Below are positions 49,570 through 63,349 of a stretch of DNA of 64,000 nucleotides, piece after piece. Every line of letters begins with the position of its first letter. The stretch's first letter is position 1. The DNA lies in contig NW_006763138.1 in NCBI RefSeq assembly GCF_000264905.1, forward strand, positions 1,976,950-2,040,949, in the 5' to 3' direction. The stretch is from Stereum hirsutum FP-91666 SS1. Lineage: Eukaryota > Basidiomycota > Agaricomycetes > Russulales > Stereaceae. Made by a program: the position numbers and the translations under genes. Under the pieces are notes generated by a model. It was not told the DNA's origin. It ran no database searches and saw nothing but the letters and a program-made list of their open reading frames with translations.

Positions 49570-50555
49570 ACACGGTCGAACAGGAAGTTGCGGTTCTAAT
49601 CAACCAGTGGGATCATGGGACAATGAATACAGCATATAACATTGTAGAAACTTGAGTAGAATCTGCATACAAATCATTTTCCCTGTCTGTCGAGTGCAGA
49701 TTGAACACTGGCCCCACACTACGCTAAGGTAGAAACCGTGTGGCGTACACTTACTTCGCAGCCTTTCTTCACTGACTACTTACGCGACCTCCACCGTACA
49801 GTTACGCAGTGTCATTCCCGTTCAGGCTAACATAAAACTCAGAAGTTGTCCGCGAAGATAACGCCCTGATCGCACATGCAGAGAAGACGACTAACTGCGA
49901 TGGTTGCAGCAGCCATGTCTCGTGACGATCGTGTAGTGAAAGAGCTCCCGTTCCGTAAAAGTGACAATCCACCTTGCACCATGAGATCAGTCAGCTACTT
50001 GGAGTTTGGCTAGTTCCCGGAGTGGGTCGGTTTCCTCGGCTTCGCGGAAGAAGAGAGGGTCTGTAAACTCCTCACGGACGAGATTTAGTACACCCTATTC
50101 AACGAGGTCGACGAAAATTTGTTTAGTAACCCTTGACAACCGCTGGACAGTTAAGTTTCGTTCTAATCGATACGTCAATGCTCAAACTGTGGAGACCATA
50201 AATCGTTGTTACCGTAATAAAAACCTAAAAACGGCGCTCTACGTCTACGTCTTTCGAAGTACAATCTCTCAGTACATCCGCGCCTCGATTTTCAGATCGT
50301 GACCTCGTCTGTTCGTCCGAACCAATATGTCCGGGACGATACTTAGCAATCGTTCAGGTCGGGATGGGTGTGCAAGAGGAGCACGCGAGGGGAGAATTGA
50401 ATACTGTCGTGGCACATTCACACCTTCGGAAGATAGACATTTCGGTATATCGAAATCTGGAGAGAGTGCTATAAACAATGGCAAAATACGAGCACATCGT
50501 GATATTTATACCCTACTGCTGCCCATGCGGAATAGACGCCTGCAGAGGCTGAATA
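49570..50555. other. Convergent intergenic stretch, nothing recognised
   Basis: About 1 kb lies between the stop codons of P450 gene 4 and the aldo-keto reductase, which are transcribed toward each other. No feature was recognised. Confidence 0.5.
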
Positions 50556-52178
50556 TCAAAGTGTGCGAACGCAGTGAGCAACCATGGATACGTCCCGTAC
50601 TGCCCCTGTATCAATCCAGTTCGTCAGCGCGATTTTCCATAAACTTTGGACATAGGAGCGATGAAAAAGACGTGCTATGAGTTTTGCAGGGAAGCCAACA
50701 TCAAAAGGCAACACATCATCGATGAACTTGACCTGTTCGGGACTGAGGCTGATGCTCAACGCTTCACTATTAGCTTGTAGGTGCTCGACCTTCCGGCCTC
50801 CGATGATCGGGAAGACGAAGGGCGCTTTGTGCATAGTGTACGCAATAGCAACTAGGCGCGAGTGTCAGTCAGCGTCTTGTTCAACGATACGACAATGATT
50901 GAGTCCAGAGAGGGGCTGAGACGCACCAGCGGTGATATGCTTCGCCCCTACCTGCTCTGCGACCTTCTCGAGAGCAGCGCACATCTTCTTCTCCGATTCG
51001 TTCCGCTGCCAATCTCCCAACAAGCTCCGTCCTTTCTCGCCGGAGATACTACGGGCCTCTTCGTCAGCATCGGTGCGGATGTGACCACCGGCGAGCACAT
51101 TCCAGAGAGTGAGTGCGATACCTGCACCCATAGAAAACCAAATAGAAGATAACGAGAATGTAAGCAGGTGTAAAAAGCGCGCGATGTGCGTACGGAGACC
51201 AAGGGGAGAAATGAGGAAGGAAGGATTGACGCCGTACCTTCATGACGACACATGGGAAGTATCTCCCGTTCGATGTCACGTTCGACGACGGAATAAGCGG
51301 CCTGGTAGACTACGAAGGGCGTTTTTCCAGTGTACTTGGCGTAGTCGTTTGCCTTAACCACGAACCAGGCCGGCGCATCCGAGATACCCTACATATGTCG
51401 AGAGATTGTGGCCGGTCAGTCGTTGCACACAAGTATGGAATGAAACAACGCGTCCAGGATGTGTGACGTACGAGATAGAGAACTTTCCCTGCGAGAACTA
51501 GTTGGTGGAGCCCGTCCATGATTTCCTCCACAGATGAGTGAAGATCCCAGTAGTGGACGTAGAGAATATCGATATAGTCCGTGTTAAGGAGTTTGAGACT
51601 GTTGGCGACGCTGATGCGGAGATTCTTCAGATTATTGCCGACATAGTTGGCTTGGGTCTTGATGGTAGGATCAGCACGCTTTGTCGAGTTGGTATACTGT
51701 GAGACCAACGTGAGTATGGTGGAGATAGGAGCCATGAATGAAGTAAATAATTAGAGAGAAAAGGACGGGAGAAGAGGGGAGGGATGGACTGCTTACCTTG
51801 GTGGCGAGGACGATCTGATCGCGTATTCCTCTCTCCTGCATCCATTCGCCGATAAACGCCTCCGAGGACCCATCTTGACTACAAGTGTATTAAGTAACTT
51901 AGGATGACCCAGAGCACTAGTAGAAAGACAGGGACATACTAGTTGCTCGCTGTATCGATGAAGTTTCCGCCTGCCTCGAAGTACGCGTCCAGAAGTTTGA
52001 ACGAAGATTCCTTGTCCATGGCGCCGAACCCTACAGCAGCCCACTTATCACCGATAGACATCCCGCCAAGGCAAAGAGGGGAGACATGGATGGCCGCACG
52101 TGGAGCGAGTTGACGATACCGGCCAACAGCCGGCACAGGACTTGGAAGTGTAGGGAAGAAAGACACTGTTGGTTTCAT
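50556..52178 (-). CDS. Aldo-keto reductase, aryl-alcohol dehydrogenase / norsolorinic acid reductase type
   Basis: A minus-strand gene of about seven exons begins at ATG 52178. The AKR catalytic tetrad can be followed: Asp in GGNFIDTAS, Tyr in the YQDGSSE segment completed across the first intron, Lys in IVLATK, and His in DILYVHYWD. Cofactor-side motifs GISDAPAW and FPIIGGRKVEHLQAN are typical of NADP(H)-dependent AKRs. The C-terminal tail WIDTGAV is usual for the fungal aryl-alcohol dehydrogenase and norsolorinic acid reductase-like group. These enzymes reduce aldehydes or ketones in the cytosol and often sit in lignin-related or secondary metabolism. Convergence with a P450 gene is compatible with a metabolic cluster but does not prove it. 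Confidence 0.87.
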
Positions 52179-52189
52179 CCCTCGTTTTG

Positions 52190-54187
52190 GTTCCTCCTGA
52201 ATACGATGAGGGGAAGAGAGGTTATGAGTGAGATGAACTATGAGTGAGATGGACAGACCGCTGGTTGTTTATAAGATCAAAGCTGAACCCCAGTTAGAAA
52301 TTATATCCACTTCACGAAATGCCTTCGATCCACTTCATGAAACGCGTTCGTCGGGGGGATCCAATGAGGCCGGTGTCATAGCTGAGCATGTCGAAGGTCG
52401 TACGCACTGCAACATGTGGCCTGCAACGGACGGAGGTTCGCAGGACCCACTCTGACCTCCGCGACCAGTCCATGGAGCTGCGCCGAGCGATCCACTGGTA
52501 GCGGTGGATAGTGCGGCGATTGTCATGATCGTCTGTGGGAGAAGACAGACAGAAGTGAGTTCACTGAACCATCAGGCTGGGTACAGTCTTGACAGCGACA
52601 ATATGCACTCCAGGTCGAGGTTGCAACAAAATTTCTTGGGGAGTCCGAGCGGAGTCCGATTATAAAGCCCAGATGCAAGTATATACAGTGGTCGACGTGG
52701 ATTGCATCAGAGCTCCTTTACCAGCAGTACATTCATACAGAGTGAGGACGCAAGAAAGAGGACGGTGTCTCCAAAGCACGAGAAGCAAAAGACAAGACTC
52801 GGAGCTCGGAGTGGCTGCATTTCAAACCAAGCGCTCTGTGGCCACGCGAGCCTCACGCGAGGGAGGCCACGTCATCGCTTGGTCCCTTGACTGGAACTTC
52901 AACCAAACTTTTCAACACAATGCTCAGTGACATTTCCTCTGTTTCCCAGTCGCGCTCTGGCTAAGGTTGCAGGGTTTTGAGACTATCTTGGGTACAAACG
53001 CACATAAACCGTTTCTTTGGAGTCATTGTATTTTATGACTAATGGCTTATCCGTTTCGTGCTTGTGCATTCTTGCTAACTGTGCGACAATTGTCGGTCGT
53101 CCTGGACTTGTCACAGATTCATGAGCATGAAGGGCCAAGTTTCTCCTTTCGTAATCGCATTGCGTTTCGATTGGAGGCTATACCATTTCCAACACTTCCC
53201 CGAAGGACCAGAATCCTACGACGATTGTGACCCCGGCATTCATTGCCTCTCCGCTTACGCTGTCTCCTCGTATAACGTGGTCTTGAATCTCTGCGGAACA
53301 ATCGATCCAGAACGTTAATCATTACTGATTTTACCCATGCATAAGTGTGGGGCTTGCCTAGGTAATCGGCTGTAAATGTACCGGGGCCAAAGTCCTATTG
53401 GCGTCCGTGGCGCAAACTACGGCATCTCCTCTCAATTTCAGTGCTCCAGTATCGCCAGTACTCTGTCTGGGGAGTTAACCGTGTATGGTGCACATGCCTT
53501 CCAGGAAACGATCCGCATAAACGCATACCAGCATGCATGGAAGTCTTGACTAGAGCTTGTGAAAGTTGGAGGTACGGGTTCTCTCTTCCAATTTTTAATT
53601 TTGGATTGGGTTCTGTGAGACTCTCTGGTTCTACGCGCTGAGCTTTCGCTGCCTTAGGAATCTGATGTGGTTTGCCCCCCAGAACAGTTTCATTTGAATA
53701 GCCTGTGCCTTTCCAGACCACGCTCGGGAGTCAATACTTGGATGGAAGCCAAGTATTTTGAGCTTTGACTGCTTCTCTCCGTTTCCGCCGGCACGATTAA
53801 GTCTTTTCGCAGTCGGCGCTGTCCTCCAGCTGACTCAATGTCCAGAGCTATACTTTGTATGCCATTCGAGATTGAGACAGATGGTGTACAAATGTTAACG
53901 TTTGATTGAGCTATTGGCTGCCTATTTTCTTCCCGTTGCTCGATTATCCTGCTGGGTTTAGGCTAGATTCTACGAAGAAGAGGGTGCTTTACGCACTGTT
54001 CCGCTGTCTCCTTGATGGGATTCTATGAACGTTTCGGCGCTGTTTGCTATGAACACATATATATGGAGTCGCGCTGCGGGGCTCGGTAAGCACCTTACTC
54101 AGTTCTGCCTTTTGAATCTCGGATTCAGACCCTCACATCTCAATTTCTCTGCAGTCTTCCCTCGTCCTTCAACCGCCAGGTTTGAAG
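52190..54187. other. Intergenic stretch, nothing recognised
   Basis: About 2 kb lies between divergently transcribed genes and presumably holds both promoters. The open frames are short and show no domain. Confidence 0.45.
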
Positions 54188-57100
54188 ATGGATTCTCTCG
54201 ACAAGCTGAAGAACTGGAAAGAACGCGTGAATTGGTGGGAGAAGGTCAGTACACCACTGGATAGACTCTACAATGCTCCAAGGTCAACTGCACCTGGTGA
54301 GCCATTTATATGGTCAATAGCTCTTGCTCTTCGGAACCTAACCAAGAAATGAAAATGCTGCATTTAAGGCAACGATTCTGTTGGCGTGACCGAACCTGGA
54401 AGGTTCTCGACGTTCTCTTCACTATCCATTATCAGTCCATTATCGGAGACAACGCTTCTGGAGCAGTTTACGAACACTATACAGCCTCTCATCAGTCTTT
54501 TAGATGAGATTTCAGAGGTACGTCGTCTTGATTCATCACCGCATCTTAGCTGCGCTAACTGCCTTGGTGCCGCAGGTGCATGATTTCGTCAAAGGTAAAG
54601 TTGGCGATATGATACCCTGATTCCGGCCCAAGATGCATAGGCTTACTTGCTTCCTCACTTTACAGCGGCTCTCGCGCCTTTCAAAGCTGTTTACGCGACG
54701 GAGAAGAAGAGGAGGGAGAACAATAAGCGAATAATGCTCCTGTTCTTGGATATGAGGGACATGATGGGAATGATCCTACAGTAAGTACTCGTTCTTTCTC
54801 TCACCCTGAACAACACTTCTCGAAAGACTGATCGATGTACCTGTCTTCCATTCATCTACATTCAGAGTCAGCGATATCTCCGACCAAGAGATAGCCTCAC
54901 GCCGCGAGGACCCGAGGCTGGGAGACTACATACAAGACCTCATGAAGAGCATCGGGGACGATATCACACACGCGTATAACGTCTGCGAGGCCTATCACAA
55001 CAAGTCTCTCATTTCGAAGGCCTGGCACGCTGAATCGTGGATTGGAAAGCTGGCGAAATGTAGTCAGCATTTTAGGAAGCAAAGGGAGGCGCTGACTATG
55101 GCGCTTACCGCTCATTCGGCACATGGGGTCGATGAGACCGTTCGTCGTCTGCGTACACTCGAGGATAGGTTCGTTTACAACGGTTTCACAAGGGCCTCTG
55201 ATTCTGAGTGTGTTATTCCGAAGACTCGACGTCTATTTCATGCAAGTTCTCCGGAGCCTTCCTGCCGATGGCGAAGTCGAAATCAACCACCGCATTGACC
55301 TCTACCCAGGTGGACGCAGAGCACTGCAGAAAAACGACAGTGCCCTAGAGGCTCTACTTGCTTTGGAGGAGAAGGCTGGTTCCGTCGATATTCAGTCGGG
55401 CGCAGTCGGATCGGCTCTTGATCGGACCAGGTTGCTGCAGGAGGCCCGTCCAGATGCGGAGAGGAGGAAGCAGAGATTGAAGGAGTTGCGCGACGATCTG
55501 AAGACGGATGTCCAGACAGTGATCGATGCGAACTTTCAGGTTTTCGAGGGAAAATTGAGGATTCAGTTGGCAAGGATTGAAACAAACGTAGGGGAGACTG
55601 TTGAGCGGGTCGGGGACCGGGTTATTGATAAGTTGAGGGGAGGGCCCGCGGACCATATAACTAATCCAGTATGCAGTCATTTCGTCTCATCGACAGATGC
55701 TCTTTGACTCTTTCTCATGACTTCGTTCGATGTCGATCTAGGACATGTACAATGTTTGGACGTACATGGTGAGTGAGACAATGACATGAGAGCATCCTTA
55801 TCTTATAACTACGAACATCAGGGGTGGAGAGCTAGCGTAAAGGGTAGCCATTTCGTTCTCGCTCTCAAAGACTACTACCACGATACCGCCAGAGACCTTA
55901 TCACTTCTCCCGGCGGCCCGATTACTACCTCCCCTCTTGTGTCTCCAACCTTCGAGGCTGTGCTATCGGTACCCGGCCTTCACCGCCGTGGAAGTTCGTT
56001 CCATGATGAGTCTCGCGGCTTGTCTGCGTCGAGTGCCGCCAAGATCCCTCGTGCGAGCATCGATCCTGCCGACTACTGGACGGTCAAGTACATACGTGTC
56101 GATAGGCTGAAGCATATCCTCGATGCTATCGATACGGATGCCTCTGGGTTCATCACTGTCCATGAGCTAAATCACTTCACACAATCGAGGCCGAGAGACT
56201 GGAGGTACGTGATGGTTCCCGCCCACTCCGACGTACCGTCATTGAGAGAACCTTTTTAGCCTTCTCAAGTGGATCGCATACTGGGCTGTTGGTAGGTTTA
56301 TCCATACTAAATCTAAACTACGTCAGCTGAAGTAGATAATAGGATGGGAAGCATCCCTCATCAAGTATTACAAGCAGATCCGACGCATCTTTGGTCAGAT
56401 GATGGCCACTCTCCATCGCGTCTTACCGGATAATCGTCACTTCGTCGATGGATACCTGGATACGTCTTGGAGCTCGACCATGTCAATCGTGATGAGCCTG
56501 TCGGAGAGCTCGAGCTTGGAAACATCGGTTGAGGAACACTTCGTAGATTATGTCGCCAGCGAGGAAACGCGTTTGGAGGACAGCTTAGAGCAACTGGAGT
56601 ATAACGTCAAGGACACTGATGCTGTTCGGTTCTTGGTTGATGGTCCCCTGGAACGGGTATGTTCAATACTTCAGCGCACTTCCTGAATCACGGTTGCTTG
56701 ATTGTATCTGATTAATCTTCGGGGAACAGTCATTACTCCCACTCCTGTGTATCCTTTTGCAACGCCATCTCGAAATAGTCAGGCTGGCCACGTACTGTAG
56801 CGTTTGGCCCTCAGATCTCAAAAGAGCACTGTCAAATGCATCGGTAGCTATCCGCTCCATCGCTGGAGAGCATTGGCTCCGTGCGCGGGATGTTGCATGT
56901 AAGCTTCTCCCTAGTTTTCAGTTTGATATGAAGCTAATTAAGTGATGTGAAGCCAACTTCGATCATCACAGGCGAGATCGTGCTCAGGAATTTAAGCTCT
57001 TTACTTGTGGCCTGGTAAGCCTCTCGTTTCTCATTTGAGAGTGTCGTACCATTACTGACAATCTATGTTATCATCAGTATCAGAACGCACTAGAAGGAGC

Positions 57101-59012
57101 GAGGGTCTTCACTACAGCTCGCCTCGTGGAACTAGATGATACGCACGAACGTGAATGTCAAGATGTGCCCAATATAAGTGTCCTTGCCTCTCCTGTCATC
57201 AGGCTGACACCGATCAGTAGCTCCGGACTAAGGTCAGACTATAAGTTTACGGGTCTTCTCCATATACTGAGATACTTATCATCGATTAAGACATTCGACG
57301 GAGCATCTTCGCGAGGTGTTCATGACTGGACTCCGGAGCGAGCACGTATCGTCTGATGAAGATTCAAGTTCTACTACAGATGAGTCAGAAATCAAGACGT
57401 TCAGCTTCGCGGTGTCTGAACCTACGAATGGACACGCATTGAAGGATGAGATGTACGTTCTCGCTGCCGTTACATCTGTTCTAGTAGCTCATAAAATACG
57501 CTTAGTATGGGTGATTGGTCCGGATATATCTCCTTGAAGGGCCATACCGAGATCGAACACTACGTTTTCCAACCCGTGGGGACAAGCCGCTTCAAATGCG
57601 ACGGGAGAGCGTATAACGGCGACCAGTTCTCCGTAGTAGGGGCATACTCCCTGATGGCTGGAAAGGTCCACATTCGCTTCGACAAGACATACGCTGATGA
57701 GGACCATTACTATCCCCAACATTATGGTGGAATTCTTGACTTGCGCTCCGGGGATTTCTCTGGCATTATAAGGTCAATAACCTCTTTGGGATCCGCTTCT
57801 GCCAGTACCCTTGGATCGACGCCGCACGACACTTCCGTGGATTCAGTTGCGTTCTCGTTCAGACACGTAGGGCCAGATGTAGTGCGCCACCGCCCACCCA
57901 CGGCAGAGTTTAACGCCAATAGGACCGTTGCAAGTTGGAAGTTTGCCCTTAATGCTGTCACGGATCAAGTTCGGGAGACGCTGCAGCCGTTGAGATACCT
58001 GGAGGAGAGGGAGGCAAAACGTAGCAATGGGGTCCAACTCCTTGTGAAGCGTGCCGTTTACAGTGATGAGACGACGGCTGGAGAGAGTCTTTTTCGAACT
58101 CTTCTACCAGAGGATACGAGGGCCTGCTGGTCCCGTTTTAACATGGCGCACAAAGAACTCATGGAGCGCTACCCTCGCCACTCGTGAGCTCCCTACCAGA
58201 ATAGAATTTGACCAGCTACTAATAACGGCACCTAGCGTGAGTTGTGACGTCTGTCACCGACATGGTATTCCAGGTGTCAGGATTGTCTGCTTGGACTGCC
58301 CTCGCTCCGATCACGGACTCGTGAACTTTTGTCCAACCATCCGCTGCAGCCTCTCCCAGATAACACTCTCGACACGGACCGACTTGCCTAGGCCCCATAC
58401 GCCAGTTCATTCGTTACTCCGAATTCCGTATGTTATGCACTTGGGTATGGAGGCGAGTGTTTTAGAGCGTGCGAGGGCGGGGATTGTACGAGCTGGAAAG
58501 GTTCTCGATGGAGAGAAGCGAGGAGTGCGTCGGGATGAGAACGCGCTTCGACGAGCACTGCCAGCTAGGAAATCACAAGCGTCTCGGCCACGATGTGGGA
58601 TATGCAAGCGGGATGTCATGACATCCTGCTGGTATTGTGTTGACTGTCAAGGCAAGGAAACTTCCATTAGCATGTTCGGTATAGCAATCACGAGCTGATT
58701 ATTGTCGACGACACAGACCCAATAGTCTTATGCAACAAATGCGGCTTAGAAGAAATCCATCATCAAACCCATCTTCTCGTCAAATTGACAACAAAAAGTG
58801 AGTCTGTACAGGATACGTCTGCAAGTATCGAGCAGCGACTCGCTGCTTTCAAAGAAAGCACCGAGAGTAAGCTTGAGAGGATCACGGAGGGGTATGATGA
58901 GGGACTGAAACTCATACGAGAAGAAATGATTACGGGAATGCAGGCCATACGTGATGAAGTTCAGTGTAGACTAGAGCGCATCGAGAGCCTGCTTGTGGAG
59001 AAGATGGTATAA
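54188..59012 (+). CDS. Large EF-hand and cysteine-rich (ZZ-like) zinc-finger protein
   Basis: A long multi-exon gene opens with MDSLDKLKNWKERVNWWEKV at 54188. The N-terminal third is helical and charged (EKKRRENNKRIMLLFLD; RRKQRLKELRDDLKTDVQTV), suggesting coiled coil. An EF-hand loop DTDASGFITVHEL lies near 56132-56175, followed by a conserved block with WIAYWAVGWEASLIKYYKQI. A WSGYISLKGH beta-rich domain starts near 57508. Cysteine clusters CDVCHRHG...CLDC and CGICKRD...CWYCVDC...LCNKCGLEEIHHQTH near the end look like ZZ-type zinc fingers, and the protein closes with a coiled coil ending at TAA 59010-59012. It resembles a family of large EF-hand proteins common in Agaricomycetes. The function is not established. 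The join near 58640-58690 is uncertain. Confidence 0.7.
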
Positions 59013-59638
59013 AGAGCGGGGTGAAGCGCTGTAGTCGTATGGGTGTACATAGTAGCGATACTCGACTGCGAGGACTGAAAAATCAACGAAGGCCTGCTGT
59101 GTTGACCTATTCCTCCCTGCCAATTTTTACAAATGGGCGTACTCTTGATCATCACCTCGTATTTACATTTTCTGCTCAGTCGTCCTCGTAAATGTTTTGA
59201 ACCCTCTCGACTGCGAATTCCAATGCACAGCGATTGTCAAATCCTCGCCGCTCAACTATTCGACTCACTTCGAGCCCAACCCAATATCGCCTCTGTTAGA
59301 TTTTCGTGGGAAAGTGATGAGTGGCACGAAAAGAGGACGAGTGAGAGCGAGGGAGAGAGGGAAAGGTTGCAATCACGCTGAGTGGTGAGACTGGCTCGTG
59401 TTAGGGCAACTCGATGCCCTCAACGAGTCCTACATTCACTGTATTTATAGTACTGTACAAAAGTAACTAGAATATTCTACAATGTACTGAAAGTGGCGGA
59501 GCCGGGTGGCGCGGCTGACTCAGCCTGACCGTGGAAACCTCGCGAAAAGTCTCGCAACGTCGAGCTGCACAAGCTGATTTCCAACAGCCTCGACCACTCC
59601 TGTCTCGATAACTTTCAACGTTGAACCTCTAAGCAGCG

Positions 59639-61368
59639 GGCCACACGGCCGGGCCGGGCTGTTGTGATAAGGAGAGGATCAGCAGGATATATATGCAAGT
59701 ACGCAGTCAGTATATCACCATACGCAGAGGAGAACGACAAACCTGGGTATAGTTCGCGGGGATTGGGTAGTTGATGTTGATCCTGCGATCGAGTCCGAGT
59801 GAGCATAATGCAATGTGTCGGTCAGCGTACCAGCCACTAGACTACGTACAGAATTCCGGGCTCCTATATGCATTTCGGTACCGATAGTGTGAACGGCGGG
59901 GGCGCATTCGAGTCAAATCACAGACGGTCAGAAGTGCAGTTCTCAGACAGCCGTTTCTGAAGGATCACTCACATATCCCTGCACAAGCCGGGTATAGTCG
60001 AGAATAGGGGAAATATAAGCAGACATGAACACAGTGAGGGTAATTTATGGACGTACGGTGTAGGCCCCGGGGAATGCGACAAGAGGGCCAGGTGTGCCGC
60101 TTCCGCCTTCACACAGCACATAAACATCATCGGTTCAGCAAAGGTTTTTCACGTGTCACTACTACCTTCACCAGGTAGCACCTTCCATGATCAAAGTCGA
60201 AGCAATGTACTTACCGTCAGTGACCTCGACCTGGCCGCAGGCGATATAAAACTATATATCACGGGCACTGTGAGTCCAGCTATCTTATATCTCTGACAGA
60301 TGAAATGTAGACGTACCTGTGCGCCGCCGTAGGTCGAAGCAACGTGCAGAGCAATATGTTCGATGCGGACTATGTACCTAAATTATCATACGCGAAGCTT
60401 AAGATCAATGACACTTATATCTCGAAGTGTGATAGCAATGGTGCGTACTGGCCGGTCGGAGTCTCCGATGGGACGGGGAAATTGACGGAACTCATGCCTG
60501 GAGCGAGCGAACAAGAGTCAAGGTGAATATAAGTAGTGCACGTAGTTTCGCAGCGCAATCTTGCATACCAGTAGCGGGGAAGGTGATAGTGGAGCCTCCG
60601 TCAGTAACAGCAGAGATTTCGTATACCTAGTATGCAACAGTCGCAGGGGCATGAGTTCATCACTTGTCTAGATACAGATTATAGCATAAGCAGTCCTCAC
60701 CTTGAACCAGACATCGCCGCTACCATCAAAGTCCGCAACATCCGTGCCGCTGGGAGCTTGAGCCATATATACGTTCACGACCTAGTAGATAATATGCCAA
60801 AAGACATATCAGTATAGAGCCGGAGGCGACGTGTGGCAAAGCCAAAGGTGAAATGACATACACCTGGGTGGTAGAGATTCGCTGGGTTACCGCTGACGGT
60901 GAAGCCGATAGTAGAACCCGCAGCCACGCTGAGAGTCGACGACGTGTCGGACTCGGCGGAGTCGTAGCAGCGGACATCGGAAGAAGTGACGTCGGTCATC
61001 TAAAACATACATACAAATTTAATTATACAAGGTCAAAGTGAGATGGGGATGGGGAGAGCCTAAATAAACGAGAACACTTACAGGATTGAGAGTCTGCCAA
61101 TTGTTCGACTGGCTAAATGAAATAACAATAAAATATGAATAAAATGACGAAAATTGTTTGTTGGAGCCGAATAAAAAATACCGAACGTAGTCCCACTCTG
61201 CGGTGGTGGTGCCATCGCTGATGAGCTGAGGCCAAACGTCTAACGCAGGAGAGAAATTGTATTGTCGTGAGCCGATTATCGTCATAGAATGAAAGTACAT
61301 GACATACAGTGAGCAGAAACCTGAGCGACAAGGCCAATAGCAGCTACGAGAGCAGAGAAGGACTTCAT
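59639..61368 (-). CDS. AA9 lytic polysaccharide monooxygenase, secreted
   Basis: A minus-strand gene with many short introns starts at 61368. The signal peptide MKSFSALVAAIGLVAQVSA is followed directly by His, which would become the N-terminal residue of the copper histidine brace. Downstream pieces are MTDVTSSDVRCYD, AAGSTIGFTVSGN, NLYHPG, MAQAPSGTDVADFDGSG, then GQYIVRIEHIALHVAST, which supplies further active-site histidines, and AQFYIACGQVEVTDG with the axial tyrosine. The end INYPIPANYTQPGPAVWPAA is the family-typical C-terminus, with stop TAG at 59639-59641. No carbohydrate-binding module or linker is present. AA9 enzymes oxidatively cleave cellulose and some hemicelluloses outside the cell with copper and an electron donor. 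Exon borders were followed by eye. Confidence 0.85.
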
Positions 61369-63349
61369 TGTTGGTTAAGAGATCCTGAGGTTCGACAGAG
61401 TGAACTCCGTCAGGTTAAGTACTAGCCAACACAAGTACGAGGAAACGACTCTGATGTCATCGGAAATGGTGCAAGAATACCGGAACACTGTCGCGGTTCT
61501 GATTTTACCGTTCAATCTCCATCCATGGACCTGTAAAAAGCGTGATTGGTCGCCGAGCCGAGTTTAGCCGTAGATGGGAACGCCTCGTAGCTGGTTGGCA
61601 AGAACGTACCGCCCACCGTGTGGGCTATCAACCAGATAAGACGTCGTTGCTGAAGACATCCAATAAGAGATCGCGAGACGGAAGAGTTGACAAGAGATTA
61701 CACCGAGAAGCTGCCCACGAGCAGCCGCGATGCGGGGTGAGATCTAAGGACGGTAGGTCTCCTACGGTTTTGACACCATATTCTGAGACGGTAGCGAATC
61801 GTGAATGCGCTCACAGTTTCAAACTAATAAGGCACTGACTGCGACATACGGAAGACTTTCAGGATCTAATAGCCAGACTGCCCGTCATAGATCACCATGT
61901 TCTTATACTGCGAAGGGATGCGATGTCTAGATAAAGAGGGAGGTTAAAGGCCAAGCTGAGCACAAGGGACAGAGAAAACAAATACGGGAAGAAGTTCGGG
62001 TGCAAAGAGGAACATGCGCCATTGCGGCAATACGAATTTCTGCCCTAACCTTATTCCAAGGTTTCAACAATTGTGTGGCGACCGTGGCGTCGTTTTCCGC
62101 CGATTTCTCGCTGTTTTTATTTTTTATTTTTTTTTTCGCAATGTCAGACTCCGACCCCCGGGAGAAACGTCATGCACACAAGTGTGTCGCTGAACGTCAA
62201 TCGGGAAAGCACATAGCTCCAGGTAGTCACCTGGGCATAAGGTGAAACCACGAGGTGAGGTGGGGACAGGCTTTGGGCATGGAGGACGGAGATGGGAGAG
62301 TAGTATCAGGGTGTGGAAGCTTACGAGTGAGCCAACTAATGACCGAAAGTTATTTATGGAGAAACTTTTTCGTGCGTGTATCGGCGCGCTCGACTCTAGG
62401 TTTCATGCAAATTCAGTACGGTAAACGAGAAGGGCATCGTTGGCAGCCGCGCGCCATCGAGTTTGACCAGCCCTTGGCTGAGCATCCAGACCACATCGAG
62501 TGTACGCACTAGCAGGGAACTGCATCATCCCTGGACGGCTGGTTTCTGGTGCACTACTGAACTCTAGACGGATGGAAGGGGAAGATAGAGCGCGTCGCAT
62601 GCAGTCGATGAGGCGACTGAAGTCGGATCTGTCGACGTTACGCAGACGGAGGACAACGCCTTCGGAGGCCGCGAATCGTATGAGATCCGAGCTCGGGGTG
62701 TGGGAGTCATAAGCATTGCCCGGCAATGATGGTGACGAGACAGACATATTTTGATGAAAGTCGTGCGAGCAAAGATGCCAGTGCATCTCTTCAGGTGATG
62801 TATCGCACATTGAACTCGATCTTGAGCTCTCCGAGGAATACTATCAAGCCCTTGCGATAGAGAGTAAAAGACACCCGTGATGCTCGGCGGCCACCTGTTG
62901 ATCAAACTAACCAGACGATCGTTTCACTTCCGTCTTATTCTGGTCTGGAATCGTCATGGCTTCGATTTGGAGGATAGCGGGTTAGGCATGGAGACGGGCT
63001 TGACCTGCCATGAAAGATGCTTGAAAGTGATTAGGATAAGCGAACGGAGAATACATGTTGTGGGAAAATGGCTGAAGTTGGCATGAAAGAGGGCGGGTAT
63101 AAGATTGGGAAAATTTTACGCTTAAGTCGTGATTGGCACAAAAGACGAGTCGCCGCTGGACACATGACATGGGAAGCACAACTCGCCTGCACAAAAAATA
63201 AATAGATAAGCCATTGGAGTTCACAAGGCATAGCAATGGAACGAGCGGTATAATGATGGAATAAATAGCGTGAAATCGTCATTCCTATTTGTCCCCGGTC
63301 TTTCGTCCACGCAGCTTGAGGAAACTCCCCAGATACCGCGCCCACATTC
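61369..63349. other. Intergenic stretch, nothing recognised
   Basis: About 2 kb between the LPMO gene and the last gene. A T-rich tract lies near 62115-62138. The short frames at 61542-61838 and 62403-62810 show no domain. The part upstream of 61368 presumably holds the LPMO promoter. Confidence 0.45.

Noticed and set aside
52589..52930. 113-residue plus-strand frame upstream of the EF-hand gene
   Set aside because: No domain and no splice partner; likely chance.
62115..62138. T-rich tract as a possible poly(A) tail of a retroposon
   Set aside because: No recognisable reverse-transcriptase or processed gene next to it and no target duplication seen.
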